From Caulobacter sp. UNC358MFTsu5.1 (lineage in GTDB: Bacteria > Pseudomonadota > Alphaproteobacteria > Caulobacterales > Caulobacteraceae): a DNA stretch of 64,000 nt. Below the pieces are notes generated by a model. The model saw nothing but the letters and a program-made list of their open reading frames with translations. It was not told the DNA's origin and ran no database searches. The first letter of the stretch is position 1; the number at the start of each line of letters is the position of its first letter. Both the position numbers and the translations under genes were made by a program. This document shows positions 1 through 12,341 of this stretch, piece by piece. The stretch spans positions 62,001-126,000 of the forward strand of contig NZ_JONW01000006.1 of the NCBI RefSeq assembly GCF_000712075.1, written 5' to 3'.

Positions 1-139
1 GTCACCGCCCTCGACATCGGCGATCACGGGGTCCGCAAGGCCGATCTGGTGGGTTTTCGCGGGATTAGTCCCCAGGGCTTGTGGATATCCCTTGCCGAAG
101 TCTTAACGGAACGCGCGACGCTCTGTACCTTCCGGCCCG
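1..139. other. Left flank upstream of mutS, no supported gene
   Basis: The first 139 bases hold no gene I can support. One forward frame is open from the window edge to base 177, but it runs into mutS and resembles no family I know. A gene whose end lies just left of the window cannot be excluded. Confidence 0.4.
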
Positions 140-2839
<2,700 letters not shown>

Positions 2840-2922
2840 GATCATATAGGTAGGGCGCGGGTCGCCTCGCCGGGTTTTTGGTCGGGTTCGGCGATCGCGT
2901 TCCGCAAGCCTATATTGGTGCC

Positions 2923-5748
2923 ATGCCCCGTCGCCTTCGCCCCACCCCGCTGGAACATGTCGTCGACGGCCACGCCCTGCGCGCGCGCCTGTCGGCCGCC
3001 GCCCTCGACCTGATCGGCGACGAGGCCGGCCAGCGGGCCCGCGCCATCGAGATCCTGAAACAGGCGCTGTTCCGCGGCCGGATGATCGCCAAGGAGCGGC
3101 TGGAGAACGGGGCCGGCGGCCTGGAGACGGCCCGCCTGCTCAGCGGCGTCACCGACGAGGTGATCACCGCCCTCTACGACTTCACCACCGTCCACGTGTT
3201 CCGGGCCCGCAACCCCACCGAGGGCGAGCGCCTGTGCCTGCTGGCCGTGGGCGGCTACGGCCGGCGCACCCTGGCGCCGTTCAGCGACATCGACCTGCTG
3301 TTCCTGCGCCCCTACAAGCAGACGCCGCACGCCGAAAGCGTGATCGAGTACATGCTGTATGCGCTGTGGGACCTGGGCTTCAAGGTCGGCCACGCCTCGC
3401 GCACGGTCGAGGAGTGCGTCAAGCTCTCCAAGGAAGACTACACGATCCGCACCTCGATCCTGGAGGCCCGCCGGCTGACCGGCGACGAGCGCCTGGGCGA
3501 GGAGCTGAAGAAGCGCTTCCGCGACGACGTCATGAAGGGCACCGGCGCGGCCTTCGTCGCCGCCAAGCTCAAGGAGCGCGACGACCGCCAGGCCCGGGCC
3601 GGCGCCAGCCGCTACATGGTCGAGCCCAACGTCAAGGAGGGCAAGGGCGGCCTGCGCGACCTGCACACCCTGATGTGGATCGCCGAGTACCTGCACCCGG
3701 TCGACCGGCCCGAGGACGTGTTCAAGCTGGAGGTGTTCGACCGCCGGGAGGCCAAGGGCTTCATCCGCGCCTTCGACTTCCTGCACGCCGTGCGCGCCCA
3801 CCTGCATTTTGCCACCGGCCGTCCGGAAGAGCGCCTGACCTTCGACCTGCAGCCCGAGATCGCCCGCCGCATGGGCTACGGCGACCGCGGCGACGCCCCG
3901 GCGGTGGAGCGCTTCATGCGCCGCTACTTCCTGGTGGCCAAGGAGGTCGGAGCCCTGACCCGCGCCTTCTCGGCCAAGCTGGAGGCCGAGCACTTCAAGC
4001 ACGAGCCCCGGGGCATCTCGCGGTTCCTGCCCGGCGGCGGCAAGCCCAAGCGCAAGGCCCTGGACGTGGCCGGCTTCTACGAGGACGGCGGCCGCCTGAA
4101 CATCGACGGCCCGCAGGTGTTCGAGGCCGACCCGGTCAACCTGATCCGCCTGTTCAAGACCGCCGACGACCGCGATCTGGACCTGCACCCGGACGCCTTC
4201 ACGGCGGTGACCCGCAACCTGCACCTGATCACCTCGAAGGTCCGCCGCGACCCGCTGGCGACCCGGGCGTTCCTGGACCTGCTGGCCTACGGCAAGCGCA
4301 GCTACCGCACCCTGACCCTGATGAACGACGCCGGCGTGCTGGGCCGGTTCATCCCCGAGTTCGGGCGGGTCGTGGCCCAGATGCAGTTCAACATGTACCA
4401 CTCGTACACGGTGGACGAGCACACCCTGCGGGCCGTGGGCCTCATCGGCGACATGGCCGCCGGCCGCCTGGTCGACGACCACCCGCTGGCCGTCTCCATC
4501 ATGCCGCTGATCGAGGACCGCGAGGCCCTGTTCCTGGCCATGCTGCTGCACGACACCGGCAAGGGCGGGGTCGGCGGCCAGGAGAAGGCCGGGGCCCGCA
4601 GCGCCCGCAGCGCCTGCGAGCGCCTGGGCGTGGAGCGCACCAAGGTCGAACTGGTGGCCTGGCTGGTCGAGAACCACCTGGTCATGAGCGACTTCGCCCA
4701 GAAGCGCGACGTGGCCGATCCGGGCACCGTGGCCGCCTTCGCCCGCATCGTCGAGAATCCCGAGCGCCTGCGCCTGCTGCTGGTCATCACCGTCGCCGAC
4801 ATCCGCGCCGTGGGGCCGGGCGTGTGGAACGGCTGGAAAGGCCAGCTGCTGCGCGAGCTCTACAACGCCACCGAAGCGGTGTTCCGAGGCGGTCGCGGCA
4901 GCGACGCCGCCGCCAGCGTCCAACGCCACCAGGAGGCCGCCGCCGAGCAGGCCCGCGACGTGCTGGTCCAGGCCGACCCCGCCGCCCAGGGCTGGGCCCA
5001 GGCGATGGAGGCGGCCTATTTCGGCGCGTTTTCGCTGGACGACCTGAAGGCCCACGCCGAGTTGGCCCGCCGCGCAGCGATCCAGGGCGGGGCGGCCGCC
5101 GAGGGCCGGGTGCCGGCCGGCGCCAACGCCGCCGAGATCGTCATCGCCGCCAAGGACCGGCGCGGCCTGTTCGCCGACCTCGCCCTGGCCATCTCCTCGC
5201 TGGGCGGCAACGTCGTCGGCGCCCGGGTCTTCACCTCGCGCCAGGGCCAGGCCCTGGACGTCTTCCATGTGCAGGACGTGACCGGCGCGGCTCTGGGCTG
5301 CGAGAACCCCCGGGCCCTGCGCCGCCTGGCCGACGCCCTGGAGGCGGCCGGCCGCGGCGAGCCGGTGGCCGTCGAGCCCCGGCGCGGCGCGGAGCTGTCA
5401 CGCACCGCCGCCTTCTCGATCGCCCCGACCGTGGTCGTCGACAACGAGGCGTCCAACGAGGCCACGGTGGTCGAGGCCTCGGGCCGCGACCGGCCTGGTT
5501 TGCTGCAAGCTTTGGCCCGCACCCTGGCCGACAACGGCCTGTCCATCCAGTCGGCCCACATCGACGGCTACGGCGAGCGGGCGGTCGACGCCTTCTACGT
5601 CCAGACGTCCGAGGGCGGTAAGGTCGAGGACGCCAAGAAGGTCTCGGCCCTGAAGGCCGACCTGCTGGCGGCCTTGGAGCAGAACGAGGCCGGCGCGCCG
5701 AACACCCGCCCGGGCCTGAAGCGGGCGCGGGCCAGCGTGGCGCGGTAG
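2923..5748 (+). CDS. glnD: Bifunctional uridylyltransferase/uridylyl-removing enzyme GlnD
   Basis: GlnD senses glutamine and adds or removes UMP on PII proteins, linking nitrogen status to glutamine synthetase and Ntr control. The 941-residue product has the nucleotidyltransferase signature GGYGRR at about residue 110 with catalytic D122-I-D124, an HD hydrolase motif LLHDTGKG (H543, D544) for UMP removal, and two C-terminal ACT domains at about 735-805 and 846-920. The frame can start earlier at a TTG (2878). The ATG at 2923 is preferred because the product MPRRLRPTPLEHVVDG then has the usual family length. It lies downstream of mutS and may be co-transcribed. Confidence 0.97.
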   Translation: MPRRLRPTPLEHVVDGHALRARLSAAALDLIGDEAGQRARAIEILKQALFRGRMIAKERLENGAGGLETARLLSGVTDEVITALYDFTTVHVFRARNPTEGERLCLLAVGGYGRRTLAPFSDIDLLFLRPYKQTPHAESVIEYMLYALWDLGFKVGHASRTVEECVKLSKEDYTIRTSILEARRLTGDERLGEELKKRFRDDVMKGTGAAFVAAKLKERDDRQARAGASRYMVEPNVKEGKGGLRDLHTLMWIAEYLHPVDRPEDVFKLEVFDRREAKGFIRAFDFLHAVRAHLHFATGRPEERLTFDLQPEIARRMGYGDRGDAPAVERFMRRYFLVAKEVGALTRAFSAKLEAEHFKHEPRGISRFLPGGGKPKRKALDVAGFYEDGGRLNIDGPQVFEADPVNLIRLFKTADDRDLDLHPDAFTAVTRNLHLITSKVRRDPLATRAFLDLLAYGKRSYRTLTLMNDAGVLGRFIPEFGRVVAQMQFNMYHSYTVDEHTLRAVGLIGDMAAGRLVDDHPLAVSIMPLIEDREALFLAMLLHDTGKGGVGGQEKAGARSARSACERLGVERTKVELVAWLVENHLVMSDFAQKRDVADPGTVAAFARIVENPERLRLLLVITVADIRAVGPGVWNGWKGQLLRELYNATEAVFRGGRGSDAAASVQRHQEAAAEQARDVLVQADPAAQGWAQAMEAAYFGAFSLDDLKAHAELARRAAIQGGAAAEGRVPAGANAAEIVIAAKDRRGLFADLALAISSLGGNVVGARVFTSRQGQALDVFHVQDVTGAALGCENPRALRRLADALEAAGRGEPVAVEPRRGAELSRTAAFSIAPTVVVDNEASNEATVVEASGRDRPGLLQALARTLADNGLSIQSAHIDGYGERAVDAFYVQTSEGGKVEDAKKVSALKADLLAALEQNEAGAPNTRPGLKRARASVAR

Positions 5749-5754
5749 CAGAGG

Positions 5755-6033
5755 CTAGACGATCTCGACCGATACGACCTTGAATACGCCGTCGTCGCTG
5801 ATCTCTCCCAGATGAATAAATGCGGAGAGGCAATCCGAGAACTCGTCGGATAGAGCTAACCCTTCTTTGTCGTAGTCATTTACCGCGACGAGCGTCAGTA
5901 CGCCGTCGTTGAAGGAACAAGTGACCTGCTGATGCCAGGTCCGTTCCTCGCGAAAATGCTGCTCGATGTCTTGTGCCGCCTCCGGGCCGGCTGCCGCGCT
6001 GATGCCCCCGGCGATCATCGTGATCTTGAACAT
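5755..6033 (-). CDS. Small hypothetical protein, 92 aa
   Basis: An uncharacterised 92-residue protein beginning MFKITMIAGG and rich in acidic residues, with no domain I recognise. It has no clear signal peptide: the short hydrophobic start is followed by a polar, mixed body. A purine-rich AAAGGT sits about six bases before the ATG on the minus strand, supporting translation. The DNA is visibly less GC-rich and uses more A/T-ending codons than its neighbours, which suggests recent acquisition or relaxed selection. It is convergent with glnD, leaving only a few bases between the stops. Confidence 0.6.
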   Translation of the reverse strand: MFKITMIAGGISAAAGPEAAQDIEQHFREERTWHQQVTCSFNDGVLTLVAVNDYDKEGLALSDEFSDCLSAFIHLGEISDDGVFKVVSVEIV

Positions 6034-6150
6034 GCTTACCTTTGCTTCGCGCGAGCCAGCATCCGTCCCGGATGAGACCGCGCCTTAAATCCTTGGTGGA
6101 TCGGAGCTCTGGCGTCTGACCGTGTCAAGGACGACGCCGGCAAACTCGGC

Positions 6151-6295
6151 TTTCCCTCCCCCTTGTGGGGAGGGTGGACGCGAAGCGGACAGGTGGGGGA
6201 TCGGTGCAGGGTGGTGGGGAGCTTGAATTGCTGAGCCGGCAGGCCCCATTCGACCCCGGCCGCCAGGGTCACCCTCCCCACGAGCGGGAGGGAAA
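6151..6295. repeat. Inverted-repeat intergenic element (CTCCCC type)
   Basis: Arms at 6151-6175 and 6271-6295 match as an imperfect inverted repeat (TTTCCCTCCC reading inward, about two mismatches in 24). Between them lies the tract GCGAAGCGGACAGGTGGGGG. This fills most of the 309-base gap between the 92-aa gene and the hydrolase. A related CTCCCC-armed element occurs at 51261-51370, and the GCGAAGCGG-type core recurs in the elements near 7.2 and 18.1 kb. Confidence 0.75.
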
Positions 6296-6342
6296 CGCCC
6301 AACTTGCTTGCTCAAGCTTGCCGCACCGCTAACATCGCCGCC

Positions 6343-7197
6343 ATGAAGCGCTTCGCTCCCCTGGCCCTGGCCGTCGTCGTCGCCTCCAGCCTGGTCCTGG
6401 CCCTGGGGTTCGACGCCCGGGCGCAGATCCATCGGCAGATCTACCCCGCCCCGACCGCGCCGCTCAGCCTGTCGGGCCTGCCCGAGGGGGCGGCGTTCGT
6501 GACGGTGACCACGGCCGACGGCGTGGTGCTGAAGGGGATCGAGGTCCCCCCGCGCGACGGCAAGCCGACCTTCCTGATGTTCCACGGCAACGGCTCGGCC
6601 GCCTCGCGCAGCATCGACTGGCTGGCGCCGCTGATCGCCGAGGGCTACGGCGTGGTCGCGGCCGAATATCGCGAGTACAGCGGCAATCCGGGCCGGGCCA
6701 ACGAGACGGGCCTGGCCGCCGACGCGGACGCCTTCTACGCCCGGGCGCGCACGGTGGCCGGCGGCGGCAAGCTGATCGTGGTCGGCCACAGCCTGGGCGG
6801 CGGGGTGGCCCTGGGCCTGTCGCGGCGCCAGACCCTGGACGCCCTGGTGACGATCGGCACCTTCTCCAGCCTGAGCGACATGGCTCCGGCCTTCGCCCGC
6901 CCGCTGCTGACCGACCGCTACGACAACAAGGGCGCCGTCGCGATGCTGGACGAGCCCTATTACCTGGTCCACGGCGACGCCGACGAGGTGGTGCCCTTCG
7001 CCCAGGGCAAGGTCCTGCAGGCGACGGCCGTGGCCGACCATCGCCGGGGCGCGATGTTCACGGTCCACGGCGCCGGCCACGCTCCGGACACGCCGACCGT
7101 GGCGGCGATCCTGCGGGCCGTGGTCGCCAAGACCGAGGCGAACGGCGGGGCGATCAAGGCCGAACTGCCCGGTTCGGTGGCGCTGGCGCCGTTCTAG
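6343..7197 (+). CDS. Exported or membrane-anchored alpha/beta hydrolase (BEM46-like)
   Basis: A 284-residue serine hydrolase of the alpha/beta fold. It starts with a positively charged, hydrophobic segment (MKRFAPLALAVVVASS) that looks like a signal peptide or membrane anchor. The nucleophile elbow GHSLGG places Ser150. The probable acid is Asp214 (or Asp212) in HGDADEVVPF, and the base is His246 in GAGHAPDT. The oxyanion segment FHGNGS and the EYREYSG stretch are typical of BEM46/ABHD17-like proteins. Substrate unknown. The ATG at 6343 is chosen over a TTG at 6304 because it begins the signal sequence. It stands alone between two repeat elements. Confidence 0.88.
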   Translation: MKRFAPLALAVVVASSLVLALGFDARAQIHRQIYPAPTAPLSLSGLPEGAAFVTVTTADGVVLKGIEVPPRDGKPTFLMFHGNGSAASRSIDWLAPLIAEGYGVVAAEYREYSGNPGRANETGLAADADAFYARARTVAGGGKLIVVGHSLGGGVALGLSRRQTLDALVTIGTFSSLSDMAPAFARPLLTDRYDNKGAVAMLDEPYYLVHGDADEVVPFAQGKVLQATAVADHRRGAMFTVHGAGHAPDTPTVAAILRAVVAKTEANGGAIKAELPGSVALAPF

Positions 7198-7214
7198 GGT
7201 CGGCGGCGCGCCCT

Positions 7215-7327
7215 CCTGCCCCCACCTGACGGCTTCGCCGTCTGTCCGCCCCCGTAGGAGGCGGAGCCTCACGCTCTTCCCCCTCCCGGGGGAAGACGAC
7301 CGCGAAGCGGTCCGTAGGGGGCAAGTG
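7215..7327. repeat. Dispersed palindromic element (TGCCCCCACCTGAC type), copy 1
   Basis: A compound palindrome between the hydrolase and murJ. It opens with TGCCCCCACCTGACGGCTTC, closes with GTAGGGGGCAAGTG, and contains inner hairpins (TTCCCCCTCCCGGGGGAA). A second, very similar copy lies at 18105-18224 between fur and miaB. Their shared order of sub-motifs shows they belong to one repeat family. Confidence 0.85.
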
Positions 7328-7404
7328 GGCGGTGCACGGAAAACCCTCGGCGAATCCCCAAGCCCTCGCTTGACGGCCCACCATCCAGCCCGCAGAAGCC
7401 ATTC

Positions 7405-9042
7405 GTGACCGACAGCGCCCCCCCGAACGCCCCCACCCCGCAGACCGCCCCCGCCAAGAAGGCCGGCGGGCTGCTGAAGTCGTCGATGATCTATTCCGGC
7501 CTGACCCTGATCAGCCGGTTCATGGGCTTCGCCCGCGACCTGGCGGTCTCGTACCGGATGGGGGCCAGCGCCACCCCGGCGGCCGACGCCTACAACGCCG
7601 CCCTGGCCTTCCCGAACCTGTTCCGCCGGTTCTTCGCCGAGGGGGCCTTCGCCGCCGCCTTCGTGCCGGCCTACGCCAAGTCGCTGCAGCGCGACGGCGA
7701 GGAGAAGGCCGACATCCTGGCGGCCGACGCCATGGCCACCCTGGCGGCCTCGACGATCATCATCACCGTGATCTGCCAGCTGGCCATGCCCTGGCTGATG
7801 ATGCTGATCAGCCCCGGCTTCGGCTGGGGCACCGAGAAGTACAAGCTGGCGGTGCTGCTGACCCAGATCACCATGCCCTACCTGCCGTGCATGGCCATCG
7901 TGGCGCACCTGTCGGGGGTGCTGAACGCCCGCGACCGCTTCATCCTGTCGGCCGGCGCGCCGATCCTGCTGAACATCTTCACCCTGGCTTTCATCCTGCC
8001 GCAGACCAGCGCCGTGGGGGCCGCGACCTGGGGCTCGGCGGGCGTGGTCGTGGCCGGCGTCGCCCAGGCGGCCCTGCTGACCTGGGGCGTCAACAGGTCC
8101 GGCGCCCAGGTGCACTGGCGGCTGCCGCGCCTGACGCCCGAGGTGCGCGAGCTGATCGGCAAGGCCATCCCCGGCGCCCTGGCGGCCAGCGCCACCCAGG
8201 TCAACATCTTCATCTCCGGCAACCTGGCCAGCCACGTGCCCGGCGGCCGCTCGTGGCTGGCCACCGCCGACCGCCTGTACCAGCTGCCGCTGGGCCTGGT
8301 GGGGGTGGCGATCGGCGTGGCCCTGCTGCCGCGCCTGTCGCGGGCCGTGAACAGCGGCGACGGCGACGACGCCCAGAGCGCCATGGACCAGGCGATCACC
8401 CTGGCCATGGCCCTGACCATCCCCGCCGCCGCGGCCCTGGTCGCCATGCCCGGCTTCCTGTCGGACGCCCTCTACACGCGCGGCCAGTTCACCCCCTTCG
8501 ACGCCAGCCAGACGGCGGCGGCGCTGTTCTTCTACGGCCTGGGCACCCCGGCCTTCGTGCTGCAGCAGCTGTATTCGCGGGCCTTCTTCGCGCGCGGCGA
8601 CACCAAGAGCCCGATGCGCTTCGCCCTGATCTCGGTGGCGCTGAACATCGGCCTGGGCATCGCCCTGTTCAACCTGATGGGCGTGAAGGGCATCGCCGCG
8701 GCCACGGCCGTGGCCTCGTGGATCAATGTCGGCCAGATGGCCTTCGGCCTGTCGCGCAAGGGGCACTACAACCCCTCGCTCCAGACCTGGTCGCGGGTGA
8801 GCCGCATCCTGGCGGCCAGCGTGGCCATGGGCGGGGCCCTGGCGGCGGCCTCGCACTGGCGGCCGCTGATCGAGGCGCCGCTGCGCGAGCTGGGCCTGCG
8901 CGGCCACACCCTGGGCGCCAAGGAGTTCGCCCTGCTGCTGACCGTGCTGGTCGGCGGGGCGCTCTATCCACCCCTGGTCCTGCTGTTCGGCGGCGTGACG
9001 CCGTCGGAGGTCAAGGGCCTGCTCAAGCGGGGCAAGGCGTAG
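7405..9042 (+). CDS. murJ: Lipid II flippase MurJ (MviN family)
   Basis: A 545-residue polytopic membrane protein of the MviN/MurJ group of MOP exporters, which flips lipid II across the inner membrane for peptidoglycan synthesis. The MviN signature FPNLFRRFFAEGAF is at about residues 69-82, and many hydrophobic helices span the whole length, as expected for about 14 membrane segments. The start is GTG at 7405. No ATG lies nearby before the conserved LLKSSMIYSGLTLISR segment. The product is slightly longer than many MurJ proteins because of a Pro/Ala-rich N-terminus. trpS lies downstream beyond a repeat element. Confidence 0.96.
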   Translation: MTDSAPPNAPTPQTAPAKKAGGLLKSSMIYSGLTLISRFMGFARDLAVSYRMGASATPAADAYNAALAFPNLFRRFFAEGAFAAAFVPAYAKSLQRDGEEKADILAADAMATLAASTIIITVICQLAMPWLMMLISPGFGWGTEKYKLAVLLTQITMPYLPCMAIVAHLSGVLNARDRFILSAGAPILLNIFTLAFILPQTSAVGAATWGSAGVVVAGVAQAALLTWGVNRSGAQVHWRLPRLTPEVRELIGKAIPGALAASATQVNIFISGNLASHVPGGRSWLATADRLYQLPLGLVGVAIGVALLPRLSRAVNSGDGDDAQSAMDQAITLAMALTIPAAAALVAMPGFLSDALYTRGQFTPFDASQTAAALFFYGLGTPAFVLQQLYSRAFFARGDTKSPMRFALISVALNIGLGIALFNLMGVKGIAAATAVASWINVGQMAFGLSRKGHYNPSLQTWSRVSRILAASVAMGGALAAASHWRPLIEAPLRELGLRGHTLGAKEFALLLTVLVGGALYPPLVLLFGGVTPSEVKGLLKRGKA

Positions 9043-9046
9043 GATC

Positions 9047-9124
9047 GGGGACATGCCCTCGGGCGTGTCCCCAAGTCCTGGCTCGGTGCGCGAACATGGG
9101 GACACGCGACGAGCGCATGTCCCC
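9047..9124. repeat. GGGGACA double-hairpin element, copy 1
   Basis: Two adjacent hairpins, 9047-9072 (GGGGACATGCC ... GGCGTGTCCCC) and 9098-9124 (GGGGACACGCG ... GCATGTCCCC), which are also inverted copies of each other. It begins four bases after the murJ stop, so it could act as a transcript 3' structure. A near-identical element is found at 45042-45113. The rest of the gap to trpS (9125-9295) shows nothing else recognisable. Confidence 0.85.
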
Positions 9125-9295
9125 GGCTCGGGCCTTGCCCTTCAAGCCCCGGCCCGGTAACCAGCGTGAATGGCTCCGATCGGTTCTTCCGCGCCGCGAT
9201 GGCGCAGCTTCCTCTGATCCCGACCGCCGCGTTCCGCACGCGGCTCGCGTTCCCACGCGTCCGCCATACCGCTTTCGATATCCAAGGCTGAAGCC

Positions 9296-10330
9296 ATGAC
9301 CGACCACACCCCTGTCCCCTACACGGGCCCCACCCGCGTGCTCTCCGGCGTCCAGCCGTCCGGCGCCCTGCACCTGGGCAACTATCTCGGCGCCCTGGTG
9401 AAGTTCGCCCGCCTGCAGCACGAGATGGACACCTTCATCTTCGTGGCCGACCTGCACGCCATCACCGTGTGGCAGGAGCCCGAGGCCCTGGCCCAGCAGA
9501 CCCGCGAGATCGCCGCCGCCTACCTGGCCGCCGGCCTCGACCCGAAGAAGGCGACGATCTTCCCGCAGTCGGCGGTGCGCGAGCATTCCGAACTGGCCTG
9601 GATCTTCCAGTGCGTGGCCCGCCTGGGCTGGCTGGACCGCATGACCCAGTTCAAGGAGAAGAGCGGCAAGCACAAGGAGCGCAGCTCGGTGGGCCTCTAC
9701 ACCTATCCGGTGCTGCAGGCGGCCGACATCCTGGTCTACAAGGCCACCCACGTGCCGGTGGGCGAGGACCAGAAGCAGCACCTGGAGCTGACCCGCGACA
9801 TCGCCGGCAAGTTCAACCACGACTTCGGGGTGCAGGGCTTCTTCCCGCAGCCCGAGCCGCTGATCCAGGGCCCCGGGGCGCGGATCATGAGCCTGCGCGA
9901 CGGCTCGGCCAAGATGAGCAAGTCCGACCCGTCGGACTACAGCCGCATCAACCTGACCGACGACGCCGACGCCATCGCCGGCAAGGTCAAGAAGGCGCGC
10001 ACCGACCCGGAGCCGCTGCCCGAGACCCTGGACGAGCTGTCGGCTCGCCCCGAGGCCGACAACCTGGTGGGCATCTTCGCGGCGCTGTCGGGCCGGACGA
10101 AGGCCGAGGTGCTGGCCGACTACGCCGGCAAGGGCTTCGGGACCTTCAAGCCGGCCTTGGCCGAGCTGGCGGTCGAGAAGCTGGCCCCGGTCGGCGAGAC
10201 CATGCGCCGCTACCTGGCCGATCCGGCCGAGATCGACGCCATCCTCAAGGCCGGCGCCGAGCGGGCCTCCGAGGTCGCCGCGCCGACCGTGGCCGAGGTG
10301 AAGAAGCTGGTCGGGTTCTGGGGAGCCTGA
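9296..10330 (+). CDS. trpS: Tryptophan--tRNA ligase
   Basis: A class I aminoacyl-tRNA synthetase that charges tRNA-Trp. The 344-residue length is standard. The HIGH-type signature appears as HLGN at residues 26-29 within [13 protein letters not shown], and the KMSKS loop is exact at residues 206-210 ([10 protein letters not shown]). The ATG at 9296 begins [11 protein letters not shown], a short tail before the conserved [10 protein letters not shown] strand. It is a single gene in the same direction as murJ, separated from it by 253 bases that include a palindromic element. Confidence 0.98.
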   Translation: MTDHTPVPYTGPTRVLSGVQPSGALHLGNYLGALVKFARLQHEMDTFIFVADLHAITVWQEPEALAQQTREIAAAYLAAGLDPKKATIFPQSAVREHSELAWIFQCVARLGWLDRMTQFKEKSGKHKERSSVGLYTYPVLQAADILVYKATHVPVGEDQKQHLELTRDIAGKFNHDFGVQGFFPQPEPLIQGPGARIMSLRDGSAKMSKSDPSDYSRINLTDDADAIAGKVKKARTDPEPLPETLDELSARPEADNLVGIFAALSGRTKAEVLADYAGKGFGTFKPALAELAVEKLAPVGETMRRYLADPAEIDAILKAGAERASEVAAPTVAEVKKLVGFWGA

Positions 10331-10490
10331 AGACCGTCACGCGGCAGGCCCAGCTTCAAACCTGGGCGCCGCGTGAAGCTTCCTTGAAATCGCCATGGCC
10401 ACGCTTGCAAGGCGTGGCCGGGCGCGACTAGGACCTGTCGCAGGGTCGGGGCTTTTTAGCGATCGCGTGAGCGTGTCGCAGGAGCGCTCG

Positions 10491-12341
10491 ATGCTGCATC
10501 GTAACGATATCGATGGCCTGCGGGCCGTCGCCATCCTCCCGATCCTTCTCTTCCACGCCGGCCTGACCCAGATGTCGGGCGGATTCATCGGCGTCGACAT
10601 CTTCTTCGTCATATCCGGCTTCCTGATCACCTCGATCATCGTCCGGGAGGCCAAGACCGGCGCGTTCTCGCTGGCGACCTTCTACAAGCGGCGGGTGGTG
10701 CGAATCTTCCCCGCGCTGTTCGTCACCCTGGCGCTGGTGCTGCTGGCCGGCTGCCTGCTGATGCTGCCCAGCGAGGTCGCGCCCCTGGGCGAGAGCGCGG
10801 CGGCGGCGGGCGGCTTCGTCTCCAACATCTACTTCTGGAAGACGGCCGACTATTTCGCCGGCTCGGCCGACCTGAAGCCGCTGCTCCACACCTGGTCGCT
10901 GGGCGTGGAGGAGCAGTTCTACATCTTCTACCCGCTGATGATCATGTTCGTGCTGCGCTTCCTCAAGCGCTGGCTGGCCCTGGCCATCGGCCTGGTGACG
11001 CTGGGCTCGTTCGCCGTGAGCCTGGTGCTGGTGGTGATCGGCCCGAACGCCGCCTTCTACCTGCTGCCCAGCCGGGCCTGGGAGCTGGGGATCGGCGGCC
11101 TCGTCGCCGTCGGCGCCTTCCCTGTCCTGCGCGGGGCCTGGCTGCGGGCCCTCGCGCCGCTGCTGGGCGCGGTCCTGATCGCGGCGGGCCTGGCCTTCAT
11201 CCGCGCCGACAGCCCGTTCCCGGCCCCCTGGGCCCTGCTGCCCTGCCTGGGCGCGGCGCTGATCATCGCCTATGGCGAAGGCTCGTTCGTGGGGCGGGCG
11301 CTGTCGATCCAGCCGCTCCGCTGGATCGGCGCGATCTCGTATTCGCTGTACCTGCTGCACTGGCCGATCATCGCCTTCTATCGGCTGCAGACGGGCATCA
11401 GCCTGACCCCGGTGGAATCGTCCTGCCTGGTGGCGGCCAGCATCGCGGCGGCGGCCCTGTCGTACTACCTGGTCGAGCAGCCCGTCCTGCGCCGGTTCCG
11501 GAGCGGCCCGGCCGGCAAGATCCTGGGCGTCGGGACCGTCGCCCTGGCGGCCGGCCTGGCGGCGTCGGCGGTGGTGGCGGTCAACGCCGACAACTGGCGG
11601 ACCTATACCCCCGAGGCCAAGCGGATCATGAGCTACGCACGCTATGTCGGCACCGAGGAGCACACCTACCAGTACCGTCCGGACCGGTGCTTCATCGAGA
11701 GCACCAGCCGCCGCGGCTTCGATCGGGCCTTCTGCCTGAAGCACAGCCCCGACAAGCCCAACCTCGTCGTCCTGGGCGACAGCCATGCGGCCCAGTACTG
11801 GCGGGCGATCGCCCTGCGCTTCCCCGACAAGAACGTGATGCAGGCCACCGCCTCGGGCTGCCGTCCGACCCTGCACACCCAGGGCGAGAAGCGCTGCACC
11901 GACCTGGTGGGCTACGTGCTGGGCGACTTCCTGGCCCGGGGCGGCGCCGACGCCGTGGTGCTGTCGGGCCGCTGGAAGGACAGCGACGTGGCCAACCTCG
12001 TGGAGACCGTGCGCTTCCTGAAGTCCAAGCACATCCCGGTCACCGTCATCGGCCCGACCGTGGAATACGACGGCGAGTTCCCCGAGATCCTGGCCCGCGC
12101 CCTTCTGCAGGACGGGCGCGGGTCGGTCTCCACCCTGCGCCTGACCCAGCCCAAGACCATGGACGAGAAGCTGGCCGCGCTGATGAAGGCCGAGGGCGTG
12201 CCCTATGTCTCCGAGCAGAACATCGAGTGCCCCGCCGACCGCTGCATGGCCTTCGCCCCCGGCGAGGTGCCGTTCCACTTCGACTACGGGCACATGCCGC
12301 TGAGCGCGGCGCGCTACGTGATCTCCAGGGCCAACATCTAG
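10491..12341 (+). CDS. Acyltransferase 3 family protein with SGNH domain (OafA-like)
   Basis: A 616-residue integral-membrane acyltransferase of the kind that O-acetylates lipopolysaccharide, peptidoglycan or exopolysaccharide. The N-terminal membrane domain starts with the conserved DIDGLRAVA and catalytic-type His22 (LLFHAGL), followed by [10 protein letters not shown] and roughly ten membrane helices including the HWPII segment. The C-terminal periplasmic SGNH domain begins near residue 425 with GDSHA (Ser431) and ends with a DxxH pair (Asp598, His601). The ATG at 10491 has GGAG seven bases upstream; the frame extends further 5' but without family-like sequence. Its stop overlaps the stop of the convergent P450 gene at a shared CTAG. 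Acceptor unknown. Confidence 0.92.
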   Translation: MLHRNDIDGLRAVAILPILLFHAGLTQMSGGFIGVDIFFVISGFLITSIIVREAKTGAFSLATFYKRRVVRIFPALFVTLALVLLAGCLLMLPSEVAPLGESAAAAGGFVSNIYFWKTADYFAGSADLKPLLHTWSLGVEEQFYIFYPLMIMFVLRFLKRWLALAIGLVTLGSFAVSLVLVVIGPNAAFYLLPSRAWELGIGGLVAVGAFPVLRGAWLRALAPLLGAVLIAAGLAFIRADSPFPAPWALLPCLGAALIIAYGEGSFVGRALSIQPLRWIGAISYSLYLLHWPIIAFYRLQTGISLTPVESSCLVAASIAAAALSYYLVEQPVLRRFRSGPAGKILGVGTVALAAGLAASAVVAVNADNWRTYTPEAKRIMSYARYVGTEEHTYQYRPDRCFIESTSRRGFDRAFCLKHSPDKPNLVVLGDSHAAQYWRAIALRFPDKNVMQATASGCRPTLHTQGEKRCTDLVGYVLGDFLARGGADAVVLSGRWKDSDVANLVETVRFLKSKHIPVTVIGPTVEYDGEFPEILARALLQDGRGSVSTLRLTQPKTMDEKLAALMKAEGVPYVSEQNIECPADRCMAFAPGEVPFHFDYGHMPLSAARYVISRANI

